Positions 24,941 through 35,896 of a stretch of 64,000 nt of DNA are shown in pieces. The stretch comes from Orthonyx spaldingii (taxonomy: Eukaryota > Chordata > Aves > Passeriformes > Orthonychidae): NCBI GenBank assembly GCA_013397795.1, contig VZTJ01005258.1, positions 1 through 64,000 of the forward strand. The letters run 5' to 3'. The notes under the pieces were generated by a model that was not told where the DNA came from, made no database searches, and saw nothing but the letters and a program-made list of their open reading frames with translations. The stretch's first letter is position 1. Each line of letters starts with the position of its first letter. The position numbers and the translations under genes were made by a program.

Positions 24941-25018
24941 GAAAAAAGAAAAAAAAGAAAAAAAGAAAAAAAGAAAACAAAGAAAAAAAAGAAAGGAAAA
25001 AAAGAAAAAAAGGAAAGG
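24941..25018 (+). repeat. Purine tract, (GAAAAA)n-like
   Basis: A 78-base stretch is almost pure A and G on the plus strand, with units of G followed by 3-8 A. It lies 170 bases to the left of the CpG-dense block. The poly-Phe ORF opposite it is compositional. Confidence 0.85.
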
Positions 25019-25198
25019 GTGCCCGCAAGGAAACCAACAACTGGTCCCCCCTCAGTCTCCAGGAAGGGGAAGGGGAGTCCACACAGCAGGCTGCTGGAGA
25101 AGGGCAGATGGAAAAACAAAACCTGTTGACTCGCTGGTTCTCCTCCTCACAGCAGGCGATGCTGGTGGATCTCCTTGTCCCTTCGCCCCTTCGCTCAC

Positions 25199-25490
25199 CA
25201 GCCTGGTCTTCCTCAGGGTTTGGACTGGCCCGGGCCACCCTGCAGGCCCACTGGGGCCACCCTACAGGCCTCCCTGGGCTGGAGAGAAGGGAAGAAAGGA
25301 AAGGGAAAAAAACCCAACACCCCTCTCTAAGCCAGCAGGAACCCAAGAGAGCAGTGCAGCGTCGCCGGTGCGCTCCCTCCCCAAGCCCGGCAGAGCCGTT
25401 GGAGCCAGAGCTGTCGGACGGAGCTGTCGAATCGACCCGCACCCGGGGTCCCGTGGCTCCGGCCCCAACCGCGGGTCCATCTTAACACTA
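25199..25490 (-). promoter_or_regulatory. Small CpG-dense block; possible alternative promoter or untranslated exon
   Basis: About 120 bases (25360-25480) are dense in CpG, including CGTCGCCGG, GGACGGAGC and CACCCGGGG, in otherwise CpG-poor DNA. On the minus strand an AAGATGG (YY1-like) motif sits at the upstream edge near 25480. A fair splice donor GTGAGC occurs at 25198-25193. PAK3 in mammals uses several untranslated first exons, so an alternative minus-strand first exon is possible; the DNA alone does not prove it. A stray GC-rich insertion is the main alternative. Confidence 0.3.
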
Positions 25491-27165
25491 CAGGCACCTC
25501 AGGCACTAAGCAGGCGGTTAAGGAATACTGTGGCTTCACAACATCACCCCAGGACAAACAGGGAATCAGTTCACTGTCCTTTTATGACATAAATGAAAAA
25601 ATAAAGGTGTTTGGGGTTCTACTCACAGTTCCTCTGCACTTGTCCATGGCCCCCTGCAGAGAGTCTGCAACCATCAAGGTAAGGACACTGGGCTTGGAAT
25701 GGGACAAAAAACCCCCAAAGGTGGTGGCATCCAGGACACCTCGGCCTCAGTCCCTGCATGGGAGAATACTTGAGCCAGCAGGGACTGTTCTAGTTTTGAA
25801 AATTGCACATACTACAAATCCTAGTTAGAACAATTAGCTGGTATTCATACTTCTGGGATTCATTCCTGTTTCCTGCAAATTTTTGCTAGGACAAACCACT
25901 GAATTTCTCCGTACAACCACAGATGCCTTGTCTGCAGAAGGTGGGAGCACTTTTGCAAGTCACTGGTGCAAAAGTTTTTCAAATAAGCAGACAAGAGCCA
26001 AGATATTTCCATTCCAAACACATCAGGGTACCCTCATCTCAAGATCTCTGTCCAAAATGTGTGGAGCCATCTGCAACAGCTCTTGTAAAAGGGAACTGCC
26101 TCTATTGCTCAGTAAGTGCTTCTCAAGCAGCCTTAGATCCTACCGCAAATCCCTACAAAAGTACCAACTCCCAGAGCAGCAGCTGACACTAATGCAATCT
26201 TGTATCAGGTCAAAGAAGGCACCAAAAATAAGAAACCATCAAAATGCACAGAAACAAGTAAACAAATAAAAGAACAAGAGAAGAGGAAGAGGACAACAAC
26301 AGGACCCAAAATAGATTCCTTGTGCCACACACACATCAGACTTATGGCATAAAAGCTTTGCAAAGAAGCTTGTTTTAAAAGTCCATCAACATTTACTCTG
26401 CTGCTGGCTGAAGTCTGTTACTGTCTGATAACCCTACTTCCTATTTACAACTTCAGGCTTTAAAGAAAACTGAAGTACATTAATAGAGGATTTTATGAGG
26501 CACAAAATGATAGCTGCATTGTTATATGTTCTGTAAGAAGAAAAGCAGGCTGAGAAATGGGGAGGACATCAGAGAAGCAGCACCCAAGGAGAGAAGGTGC
26601 CCAAGACAACCTTAACAGCTCCTCTGCCTTGTCTTTATTCCTCAGTCAATACAAACAAGGGCCAAAGGTCTGAAGGTGCGCTGCTCTCCCAGGCATAGAT
26701 CCTAGGAGGGACACACAGCCTGCTGAGCCTGTGTGAGGGCACTGACACACCCAGAGAGCAGCAATCCAGCTGCAGTGACAAGACACCGTGCCTGAGCTGT
26801 GTCTGACACAGCACCAAGGCACAGATGGCTCGTGACCCTCCAGCTTGGCGAGCACTCACAGGATGACAGGACTCCATGTTTGCTTTGTACAGAACCATGG
26901 CTGGAACCTTCAACAGGCCTGTGACCCAATGTGTCCCACTCCCAGTACAAATTCCAGCTGATTTCTGGAACTGTAAAGAGCATTTCCGTGAGTACACAGC
27001 AGCCAATCTGCTGCTCCTCAGCAACAACTGCCACCTCACATGGGTACCCAGCTACAAGATGTCCACATCCACTGTGAAGAGCACAGGCATATTCCTTTCC
27101 AGACTCCATTCCAGAAGTAACAGTAGAAGCAATGGGAAGATGAGATACACTGCCAGCCTCCAGGC
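25491..27165. other. Intronic or intergenic sequence, no gene recognised
   Basis: Nothing recognisable was seen. On the minus strand AATAAA occurs at about 26637-26632. The minus-strand ORF at 26635-27039 shares the gag frame but shows no Gag-like blocks, so I do not count it as retroviral. Confidence 0.5.
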
Positions 27166-27693
27166 TCACAGCACTCTCAGCTCTGCCTCGGTACAGCCCA
27201 GTGCCTGGAGCTGGTCTTCATCAAGGGAGAGGTGCAGAGATCCGCCTCTTGTTTTGTTTCCTTGCAGAACGTATTGATAGGCAGAGCCATGTGCTGAGCA
27301 CACTGATGCCTCTTCTCCATGCATGCATGCTCTTCTCTTCTTCCTCCTCTTCTGTACGAGCATTTCCAGACAGCCTTCCTTTATCTCATATGCTTCTTGT
27401 CTATTCAATAATATAGTAAAGAGTTCTGCATATTTTAACTTATCAAATCTGCACAGAGCTCGAAGTTCTACCAATAGTTCTGTGATTATCTAGCTTTCCA
27501 AGCTTCCAAAGCACGGCCAACTTCTTTGTTCTCCCAGTTTTAATGTCAGCCAGACTCTTGTACAGAGTCTTATCAGCTCCTGCGTGTCCAGGGGGATCCT
27601 TTTCCCGGTTAAATATCGCCAGTGTTTCAACACCAGATCTAATGGAGTATCATGAGGTATTTGTACATTCTCATCAGAAGATACACAACCCAT
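27166..27693 (-). pseudogene. gag matrix region of the endogenous retrovirus (broken)
   Basis: The frame opens with ATG at 27693-27691 and a probable N-myristoylation signal, MGCVSS. It then shows the class I matrix pattern TPLDLVLKHW followed by a basic segment and a Trp-Pro. A TAG at 27492-27490 breaks the frame after 67 codons. The same frame stays open afterwards to 27166, where blocks like KYAELFTILLN recall the second half of class I matrix domains. The later part is basic (RRKKRRA) and not assignable. No capsid major homology region or zinc knuckle was seen. It is an inactive relic. Confidence 0.8.
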
Positions 27694-28266
27694 TTAGACT
27701 TATAAGCAGGAAAAACAACCGAAAAAGAATGATCAGCCGTGGAATGTGACTCTCTTGGAATCCCCACCCCCCCGGGCGAATCACCTAGCCTACAGACTAT
27801 AGACAGTGAAACTGTGCATGCACAAAAAACTTTTCTGAGCCAGGTTTCGAACCTGAGACTACCCACTCTGCTGCTCTGCCCACCAAGCAGCACCTCAGAC
27901 CGCTGCGCCACTCTGTAGCTGAGGCTTTTGCCACCAACCCACCCACCCTCATGGTCCGAACGGAGAGCGTCCTCTACCTCCCATGGTTTTTGCAGGGAAA
28001 AAGGGGTTAATTCCCCCCTTTTGTGGGCCTCCCTGGTCCCCCCCTGCCCACCTCCCAGCCTCCCAGAGATCTCCCCTTCTGGTGCTAGTAAAATACTGAA
28101 ATATCTGACCCTCCCCAGTTCAGCTCACCTTCCTTCTATGCTTTCGTGTGCTGGGTCCTAGAGCCTGCTCACAGCCTCGGACTGTCACTTCAGCCCCCAA
28201 AATGCTGGCAGGGGGGAAAAGTGAGGATGTTCTCAATCCAAGAACTGAGTTTTCAAGGTCTCTGGG
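27694..28266 (-). other. Retroviral leader (untranslated region between PBS and gag)
   Basis: About 570 bases lie between the primer-binding site and the gag ATG. The leader contains a GTGAGC splice donor (28128-28123), G-rich runs, and an 85-nt tRNA-like element at 27917-27833. The packaging signal would be expected here but cannot be defined by eye. Confidence 0.75.
27833..27917 (-). pseudogene. tRNA-like element (type II, Leu/Ser-like) within the retroviral leader
   Basis: On the minus strand TGGCGCAGCGG (A-box-like) is followed by GGTTCGAAACC (a near-consensus B box). The 85-nt outline fits a long-variable-arm tRNA. Acceptor strands TACAGAG and CTCAGAA pair at 5 of 7 positions. The T stem TCAGG/CCTGG pairs at 4 of 5 positions around TTCGAAA. 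An anticodon stem CTGC/GCAG closes a 7-base loop TTGGTGG with the conserved T at position 33. That loop would give anticodon GGT, which does not fit a Leu or Ser tRNA, so this is a degenerate or mimic tRNA rather than a working gene. The D-arm resembles vertebrate tRNA-Leu most. Confidence 0.65.
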
Positions 28267-28284
28267 GTCCCATCTGGGTCGCCA
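28267..28284 (-). other. Retroviral primer-binding site, tRNA-Arg (CCG)
   Basis: Minus-strand TGGCGACCCAGATGGGAC is complementary to a tRNA 3' end reading GTCCCATCTGGGTCG plus CCA, which matches vertebrate tRNA-Arg(CCG) as I remember it. It is separated from the LTR by five bases (28285-28289). The full 18-base match and exact placement make this a confident call. Confidence 0.85.
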
Positions 28285-28289
28285 GCAAC

Positions 28290-28720
28290 TGATGCCTTTT
28301 TCCTGGTCTTAAGAATGAAATCTAGACATGGTTGGAGGTTAGAGGGTCAAGGGTCATTTACCTCAGTATTTTGATAGGATTCCATCACGCCGCCGAGGTG
28401 GAAACGCATCGCGATGCCCCCCATGCATGCACCCCCCACAATCGGTATACAATTTATAGACCTTACACCTTAACATATCTACCAAAGTGGCCCAGTAAGG
28501 GGCTTGGATGATCTAATTTCTAGTTTACAGAACGTATTCTGCTAAAGGAGCCATGGCTCCTCAAGATAGTAGAATGTTCAGTCTCCTAGCTGTACAGGAC
28601 CTTGGAACTATGTTGAGTTATCAGACATAAAGAAGTATAAGTATGCATGCTAATACTTGTGGATACATAGAACTGTGTAAAAGGTATGGAAAGAAAAAGC
28701 AAAAAATCCTCTTGGCATCA
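28290..28720 (-). repeat. 5' LTR of the endogenous retrovirus (431 bp)
   Basis: The ends form a perfect 7-bp inverted repeat: TGATGCC at 28290-28296 on the plus strand and GGCATCA at 28714-28720. A minus-strand TATA element (TATAAAT) is at 28458-28452, placing transcription start near 28425. U3 holds a 16-bp perfect palindrome (28546-28561). Just after the presumed start is a 12-bp palindrome (28406-28417). No AATAAA was seen between the TATA box and the 3' end, so the R/U5 border is not fixed. The 4-bp flank outside the LTR is GTAC; the partner flank is unknown because the 3' end of the element is missing. Confidence 0.88.
28452..28458 (-). promoter_or_regulatory. LTR TATA box
   Basis: TATAAAT lies on the minus strand within the LTR, about 160 bases before the LTR end, a normal position for a retroviral core promoter. 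Confidence 0.6.
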
Positions 28721-31700
28721 GTACAAGCATGGGACACCTGCCACAGACTTAACAAATAACCTCAGGCAAGTTACTCACTGTCTTTGTGTGTTCTTTGTGG
28801 TTCTGTGAGGAACTTGGCTCTCACCCTTGTGCAGATAAGAGGTTGCTTCTATTTTGTCACATCTATCAGACTTTGAAGAACCTAATAAGAGCCAGGTTAG
28901 TTTCAGAAACCTGACAGCAATCATGTTGTTAGTCAGCACACAGTATATGCAATACAGTGTCAACAACCTGGATAACAAGTGAAGAAGAGAAAAAGAACAA
29001 CTGAATACCTCCAATGAGCTGAGAAAACAGAAAGTACTGGGGGGATACCAAACCTCTGGAAATGTTGGATTGCTAGGAATAAAAGGTCAACAGAAGTGAG
29101 AACAGAGCCTTTACACTGATCCATCCTTGAGGAGAAAAAGACAAGAAAACTGGAGGTAAAATAATTTTACTAAGTGGCAGAAAATTATGAGAAATGAGCA
29201 ATATGCTATTGCCAGGGTCAGTATCTAAAAAACCCCAACCCAGAACAGCCGATACATTGTCTGATCTCAGACAAAATGAACCTGTCTAAAGGCACTATTG
29301 TTTAGGCAAAATCATGAGGCAAAGACTAAATGCTCTGGTTACAGAGCTGTGTGTCACCATGTCTGTGTGTGACTGAAGTGATACCAGAGGTCCCCCAGTG
29401 AAATGGGTGACAGCCCCAGAAATGCACTGTTCCACGTGAGACAGGAGCCTGATCTGGCTCTTGGAAATGCTCCCAAACAGCACAGCCACCTGGACCACCC
29501 AGCAAGCACGGGAGAGTGACAGACCCTGAGAGTGAGAGCGTTTGCACTGAGTAAGAATGTAGTTCAAGGAACTCAGGGTACACACAGAGGCTGCCTGAAA
29601 ATCCAGGCTCTGTGGTCCAGAGCACAGTACAGAGAGATATGCAAAAAGAGCAAGGCTCAGCTCAGAGCAATAGGGCAAATACACACAAGAAACAGAATGC
29701 CTTCACAATGCAGTTTCTCCAGAATGTGAACAACAAGAGTGAATGCAGTGGCTGAAGATGACCTTTCGGAAAGAAGAATCTCTGCAACAAAACCTCAGCA
29801 GACTCTCAACAGTCAGGCTCTGCTAAAGAAGCTGCCAGCCACTCTATAGCTATGTTTGCTGCTCTGCCATTAGATCAAAGATGAACCTGATTCCAGCTGG
29901 ATTGTAGAGCCAGCTGCAGTGGTAAGAGGCAATCTTAGATGGGAGAAATGCCACCAAATGTTGAAGATGTAGAACAAAAACAAGTGTTCTGAAATCAGTG
30001 GGCAAATACAAGCTGCTGATAAAAAAAACACTCACAAAATCAGAGGTATTATCGCTTTAGCTTGACAGAAGCTGACAGACAGAACCATCCACTGCTTGGC
30101 AGCAGGACTGTGCAAACATGAAATGATAAACACATTTGATAAAGGAATATTATCATTTTTGTAGAAACTTATGTCCCTGCAAGGCTTTAAAAAAAGAGGT
30201 TTTGATTAAAAACCTCTAACAGAAAAGGAAGACCACAGAATACACTAAACCAATTCAAAACCACACTAAATTACCGGCCACAAAGACTAACTATGATCTA
30301 AGAATCATCATTGAGTGAACCTGTTCCCAATGAGGTTAATTCTTGGCCCTGCATTTACCTCTGAGGCCTTTAAAGAAATTCTTGGAGCCAAAGATGCGAT
30401 GAGCACCTCGAGCTGCAGCAGCTCTGCGGACTCTGAGGTCTGGGAACATCTGAGGCCATCAGCACACACTGCAGCGCTCAGGGCCAAGCACCTTCATGCC
30501 GGGGGTTTCTCTGCAGCAGCGAGCGGGGTCAGGGTCACCGCAGGAACCCGGCCGGACATGGGTCCCACTCCATGCTCATCATCCTGCTGTCTCTCCTAAG
30601 CAGGGCAAGGCTGGAGCCAGGCACAGCCAGGAGCTGGGAACACAGCACAGCCCCACAGCCTCTTCCTGAGCTGGAGACCTACATCACTCTTGTCCCTTCA
30701 GCCACTCAAAGAGGCTGGTATACAAGAAGTTGCTCTGCTACTGGCTTGATTTTGTCAGCTCCTCCCTAATTTACAGCCTTAGGCAGATGCCTACTTGTTG
30801 CTGCCCAGCCCTGAGGTACCAAAGTCCTACAGAGCAGCTCACAGCAACACCAAAATGCCTCAGCAGCAAACCTAAGAAGAGCAAGTATGGAAAGCCAGTG
30901 TCCCATTCCATTTACCAGCTGATGTCTTACAGCTCACAAAGTGCATTTGCTCAGACAGAAAAGGAGCCATCAGCTACACTCCCTAGAATGTGACATGTTC
31001 ATGCACACCTTACTAGTCATCAGCACTGTCTGGGTCACCAGCCAGCAGAAAGGACCATGAAAACAACCCCATGGAGTACTTCCAAGGGATAATTGCCCCT
31101 GTTCTTCAGAGAGTCATCAGCCTTCAGCACTTCCTGGTGGTCACTAATGGCAGCAAAGACATGCAGAAGGGGAAACTTTCCAGAATGATGTGTGCATGTC
31201 CCAGTGAAACACAGTGGATTAACACACCAAATTATCACCTAATTATAATGGGAGATTTCAAGTCATTTCAGCGTGCCACAAGCAGTACTGCAATACTGTC
31301 TCCTTGATGGGCCAGATCACAAGAAAAAAACCACTGCCTTCTCTTTGCAAGACTATATGTCATGATATACCAGCCAGCACCATCCTCAGAACTTTTGTCA
31401 ACAACACACACCATGAGAGTGCCCCTGTCCTGGGTGAAACAAGTTACAGCAACAAAAAGTGACTCTTACTCCCCAAACTGCTTAGCAGATCAGAGATCCA
31501 CCCCACCACTGAGATACACAGACCTAGGATAGGAGAAAACTACTATGGAAAACCAGTCAAGGATCTACTACTGTAAATGTTCAGAGTTTTTTTTCCCCCC
31601 AGTGATAACTTTCAGAGGGAAACTTATGAGCAGACTCTAGGAAAAGGCAGTGACCAACCATCCAGTTTTTTTAGTCTTTATACCTGAATGAAAGTATCCA

Positions 31701-34700
31701 CTCAATTTTAAGAGATTAAGGTTTTTTTTCAAAATTAATAATTTCTTGCAGTTCAAACAGCTTTTATTGTCATCAGAAACAAAATAAAACAATAACACCT
31801 TAAAGTACCAGAAGAAAGAAAATATTTACTTTGCATTGAGTAAACTTTTCCCAGGGTGGAAGCACAACCTTAAACAGGAGGAAATGTTAAGAAGAGACAT
31901 GGTAGAAGCTGTTTGCAACTACGTACCTCAAAGCCAAAACAGGATACGAAACTGGATCTCCTCTCTTCAGGAGTAAAGAAAAATTGTCACAAAGAACCAC
32001 ACATTATTTACTAAAGAGTGTATGATACCACAGGGAAACAAAACAAAACCTGAAATAATCTAGATGGAGACATTTCTAGGGATGCAAGAGAAACCAGGTA
32101 ACAGTACAGGGAAGATAGCTCTCTCATTTATTATCTTTAATTCAATTCTTCTTATCAGCATCATCATTACAGCTAAAAACGACTTTAACACATTTCAAGT
32201 CTTATTCAATTTCCACCAAAGTATCCGAATAGACTCCAGTAATGTTGTATCAGATTTCTATGGGTCCTTCCAGCTAAACACTCCTTTAAGAACTAAATTA
32301 ATTCAGCTTCCTCACCTTTGTGAGGAAAAGCCCTGGCTGCTTGCCCTTTCTGTGACTCAGACACACTTGGTTCAGCAAAGAGAAGGGCTGCATTCCCTCT
32401 GTTCCCACTGAAGTCAAGGGCATCTCTCAGGCTCCGCTTACTGAAAATCAGGGGCAAAGCCAAGCTGCCAGTTAAAAAATGCACAAACCCTGGGAGGACA
32501 GAAAGCGTGAAGGCAAAGCCCGTGGCTCAGAATGGGCAGCCCTGTATCATTTTCTGGGCATGCCAATCACATGGAAGTCCTGCTGTACCAGTGGGCACAC
32601 TTCTCCATTTCATCCTGGGACCTGCAAGTCTAATTTGGGCTGACGCAGGATGGTGCATACAGAATATGCCTCTGCTGGAAAATGTGGGCCATCACATCAT
32701 GGTTTATTACTATTTCATTACCTTCAGATTCTGTTCAGCCTGCAAGAGCTCCTACATAACTTCAACATTTTACAGATCTTGTTCTTATATTACTTCCTGT
32801 GTTTTAAAATACTTTTCTTCCATTGTCTAGAAAACATTTATACAGAATGCTAACATTTTGGGCATCTGAAGAGTAATTTATCTCAGGTTTATAAAGCCCT
32901 TCACTAGCTACAGTTAAGTAAATCCCTGGACACCATGCATGTAAATGCCAGTAACAGCCATCCTTAATTCCAATAATCTTGAAGCACTTCTGGAGTAATC
33001 AGTGAATTCTTCTTAGACAAATCACACACTTGCCTGTAGAGCAAAGGCCAGAATCCTGGGCTTTCCATTGCTGAAAGTCTCAGCCTTTCAGCCTAAATGA
33101 GAAAAGGCACTCAAGGGCAGACCCTGCAGGCTGTACACACACAACCTGTGCCATACAGAGCTTACCCCTGGCATCAGAAGCTGAATGCAGCTGACCTGAG
33201 CCAGCCAGAGCACAGGCACTAGTCTGCAAAGAGCTTACAAATTAGGAGATCAATGCACAGAGATCAAATTACCACTCCAAATTGCCCTAATAAATCTATG
33301 GATGCAAAAGTGATATAAATTGACAAACATGCCACCACCTGTCCCTGATAAACACCTCAAGAGCCCAAATTCCCTCTCTTGCAGCCCAGCATTCACCACC
33401 AGCAGTTGTAAGGTCCCCAGCTAAGAAATGCAACTGGAGTGCCCTGATTCTGACCCTTGTACACACAGCACCTAATACATCAAATCTATATTCTGAATTA
33501 AATTGTACAAAGCATCTCCTGTACTCCAGGGAACAGTAATCATTGTCAGTTGAAAACAATGACAGCAAAATCATCTTTTGCCCTAGTGTACTGCTGCACA
33601 TGTTCACCTTCATATTTTGACATTTAAATACTTGCCTACAGGTCTAGGGGCAGGTGTACCTCATCACATACCTTACTGAATACTCTCCTGCTATGTACAT
33701 TGATCACATCCCCTCTGCATATTTGCAATCCTTGACCTCTGCTCCCCTGATCTTCAGCTACATCTCTTAATGGCTGATTTCTTTCAAAAAAATCATTCTA
33801 CTACTGACAGCCCCATAATTTTTTAATGGGAACTAAAGCCTTTCAAACAGCCTTCAGTGCCCAAATTAAATCCAAAAATCAGAAGGACTTTTCCCACCCT
33901 GCCTTCCTGTGCAGGAGCACAGGAGGAAATGCCAAGAATCGGATGTTCTCTTCTGCTCTGTAACTGACTTATCATGGGGACTCTGGTCAATTGCATAATT
34001 CCAAAGTGCCTCAATTCCCTCATTTCTCAGTGGCTACAATTATGCCGTAACAAATCCCTGGTCACCTGGGACTGATCCTGTGCTTCAGATTCGGCCTCCC
34101 TGAAGGCATCTGACAGGCACAGGCCATGCTCGCAGGAAAGTCAAGGTCTCTGACAGGAACTGGTAATGAATTTTTCAGCAAGTTACATGCCAGTGGTTTG
34201 AAAGAGAATCTTTTCGTGGGAATATGCCACTGTTCTGGAGGGCTTCATCAGAAGGATGTGTCTCTGGACAAAACAGAGAGGGAAGAGCATTTCTATTCTC
34301 TTAGATAGCAGCTGAAGAAAGTGCAGAATTGGGGCTGTTAACAGGAGTGGGAAACCTGGGCTCAGTGCAGGCACCAGCACTGTAGGTGCAAGACAGGGAT
34401 CCAGATTCTCCAGAACAATTTTTCCACTCCTCTGTGAAAACTTAGTAGCATTTCTTCCACTCCCACTCTTTTCTGAAAAGCTTTAAAAGATCCTAGTTCC
34501 AGGGAGATATCAAAGACAAAACCATTTCCTACCTGGCCCTACAACAGGGAGAGCTCAGGTTCCACTTACCTGTGGGTGGTGCTGTGTATAGACAGTGACC
34601 AGGGTATCACAAGATGAGCTGTCCAGGGTCCAAGGTTGTCAGGTCTCCACTCAACCTCCTTCTAACAAAGAACCAACCTGCTGGCCATGTCCCAGAGATT

Positions 34701-35579
34701 CTGGGCAGATTATTAATTCATTAACGACTAGTGACTGCTTAGAAAAGGTAGAAGGTGAGGGACTGCTGTTATTTCCCATTATTATTGTGGCTATCTCACA
34801 TACATGCCACAGGCGACTTGGATCTATCCTTTATAGGAATCTGTGATGCTAGACTCAACACAAATCAGTTCCTCCAAGCACAACATGTGAGTTATAACAA
34901 CTGAATGATGATCTTGGCCTAGAACCTTTTAAGAGAGCTCTGGAGATGGGCACAAGGCCACATGCTCTCAAACATGCAAAGGCAGCCTGAGACATTGCTG
35001 TGTCCCGTGAAACTGTCTGAAGCAGCCCTTCTGCCAAAAGCTCCTGTTCACCCAGAGATGCTGGCAGAAAGGAAGATGTCTCTGTACTAAACCATTTCTG
35101 TGTAGCATCTGCTGACTTAACTTAAAGTGCCACCAAAGGGATTTGGGATAACTTTCCTACTCCACAGCAACAAATGCTGAGGCAGACATTCTTGCAACTT
35201 GGCTCTAAGGATGGTAACTCCCACCGGAGGGGAGGAGAGGACCACCAGGACTTTGGTCTACTGGAACTCATCAGCCTTTCCTTCAGCTCTTTCACCCAAC
35301 TGACAACATGGAACACACTGGCCAGACTCTCCCTAGAAAACTACTTATTGTAATCCGAACTGCAATGCCAACACATCTAAATGCTGGCCTAACTTTTTCA
35401 GCAGCCAGTACTACTTAGTTTGACAATCCAATTGCACAAAACAGATCAAGGCAAAGGCTGGAATTTGCACAAGCACATTTACACTGGCTGGCTACACCAC
35501 TCAAAGCAGGGGATTTATAAGCGAAACAGTTAGGCAGCTCCTATTTTTCTGACAAGCCCGGAAGTTCCTTCCAGTAACT
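28721..35579. other. Presumed PAK3 5' intron, no gene recognised
   Basis: No coding exon, RNA gene or known repeat was recognised. A moderately GC-rich patch with a few CpGs lies at about 30395-30560 but lacks promoter motifs. ORFs of 60-130 codons show no domains. Confidence 0.55.
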
Positions 35580-35896
35580 AAATGGGCTACAAGAGAGCTG
35601 GAGACAGATGTTTTATGAGGACATGTAGTCATAGGAGAAGAAAGAATGGCTTCAAACTGATAGAAAGCAGGTTTAGATTAGATGTTAGGAAGACATTGTT
35701 TACTCTGAGGGTGGTGAGGCCCTGGCACAGGCTGCCCAGAGCAGCTGGGGATGCCTCATCCCTGGGACTGTTCGAGGTCAGGCTGGATGGGGCCCCAAGC
35801 AAGCTGGTCTAGTGGAAGGTGTCCCATGGCAGGGGGGTTGGAACTGGATGGTCTTTAAGGTCCCTTCTAACCCAAACCATTCTATGATTCTATAAT
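35580..35896 (+). mobile_element. CR1 LINE, 3' end (5'-truncated)
   Basis: The sequence follows the CR1 3' region: a C-terminal ORF2 remnant and 3'UTR with GGCACAGGCTGCCCAGAGCA, then GGTTGGAACTGGATGGTCTT and TTCTAACCCAAACCATTCTA. It ends in the CR1 short repeat TGATTCTAT. The copy is about 315 bp and fairly well preserved, hence not among the oldest. It is opposite in orientation to PAK3. Confidence 0.95.

Larger units (their letters stand above)
14349..25190 (-). other. Presumed PAK3 5' intron, right of the first coding exon
   Basis: I recognise no coding exon, RNA gene or known repeat here, apart from local tandem copies at 22832-22988, a poly-A run at 23287-23307 and the purine tract at 24941-25018. 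Many ORFs of 60-110 codons occur on both strands without domains or codon bias. Untranslated PAK3 exons could be present but cannot be recognised from sequence alone. Confidence 0.6.
27166..28720 (-). mobile_element. Truncated endogenous retrovirus (class I, gamma-like): 5' LTR, leader, partial gag
   Basis: Read on the minus strand this is the left end of a provirus in correct order: LTR (28720-28290), 5-base spacer, tRNA-Arg primer-binding site, leader with splice donor GTGAGC (28128-28123), then a gag start at 27693. The matrix pattern (TPL, L, HW) and a two-base-class LTR ending TG...CA fit class I elements. No protease, polymerase, envelope or 3' LTR was found, so the element is truncated somewhere at or below 27166. 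It is in the same orientation as PAK3 and probably sits in its 5' intron. The gag frame is broken by a stop, and nothing suggests an active element. Confidence 0.88.

Noticed and set aside
24912..25442. 176-codon minus-strand ORF
   Set aside because: Half of it is poly-Phe read from the purine tract and half from the CpG block; no domain and no similarity known to me.
26635..27039. Minus-strand ORF in the same frame as gag, as a possible capsid region
   Set aside because: No major homology region or Cys-His box; sharing a frame is a one-in-three chance.
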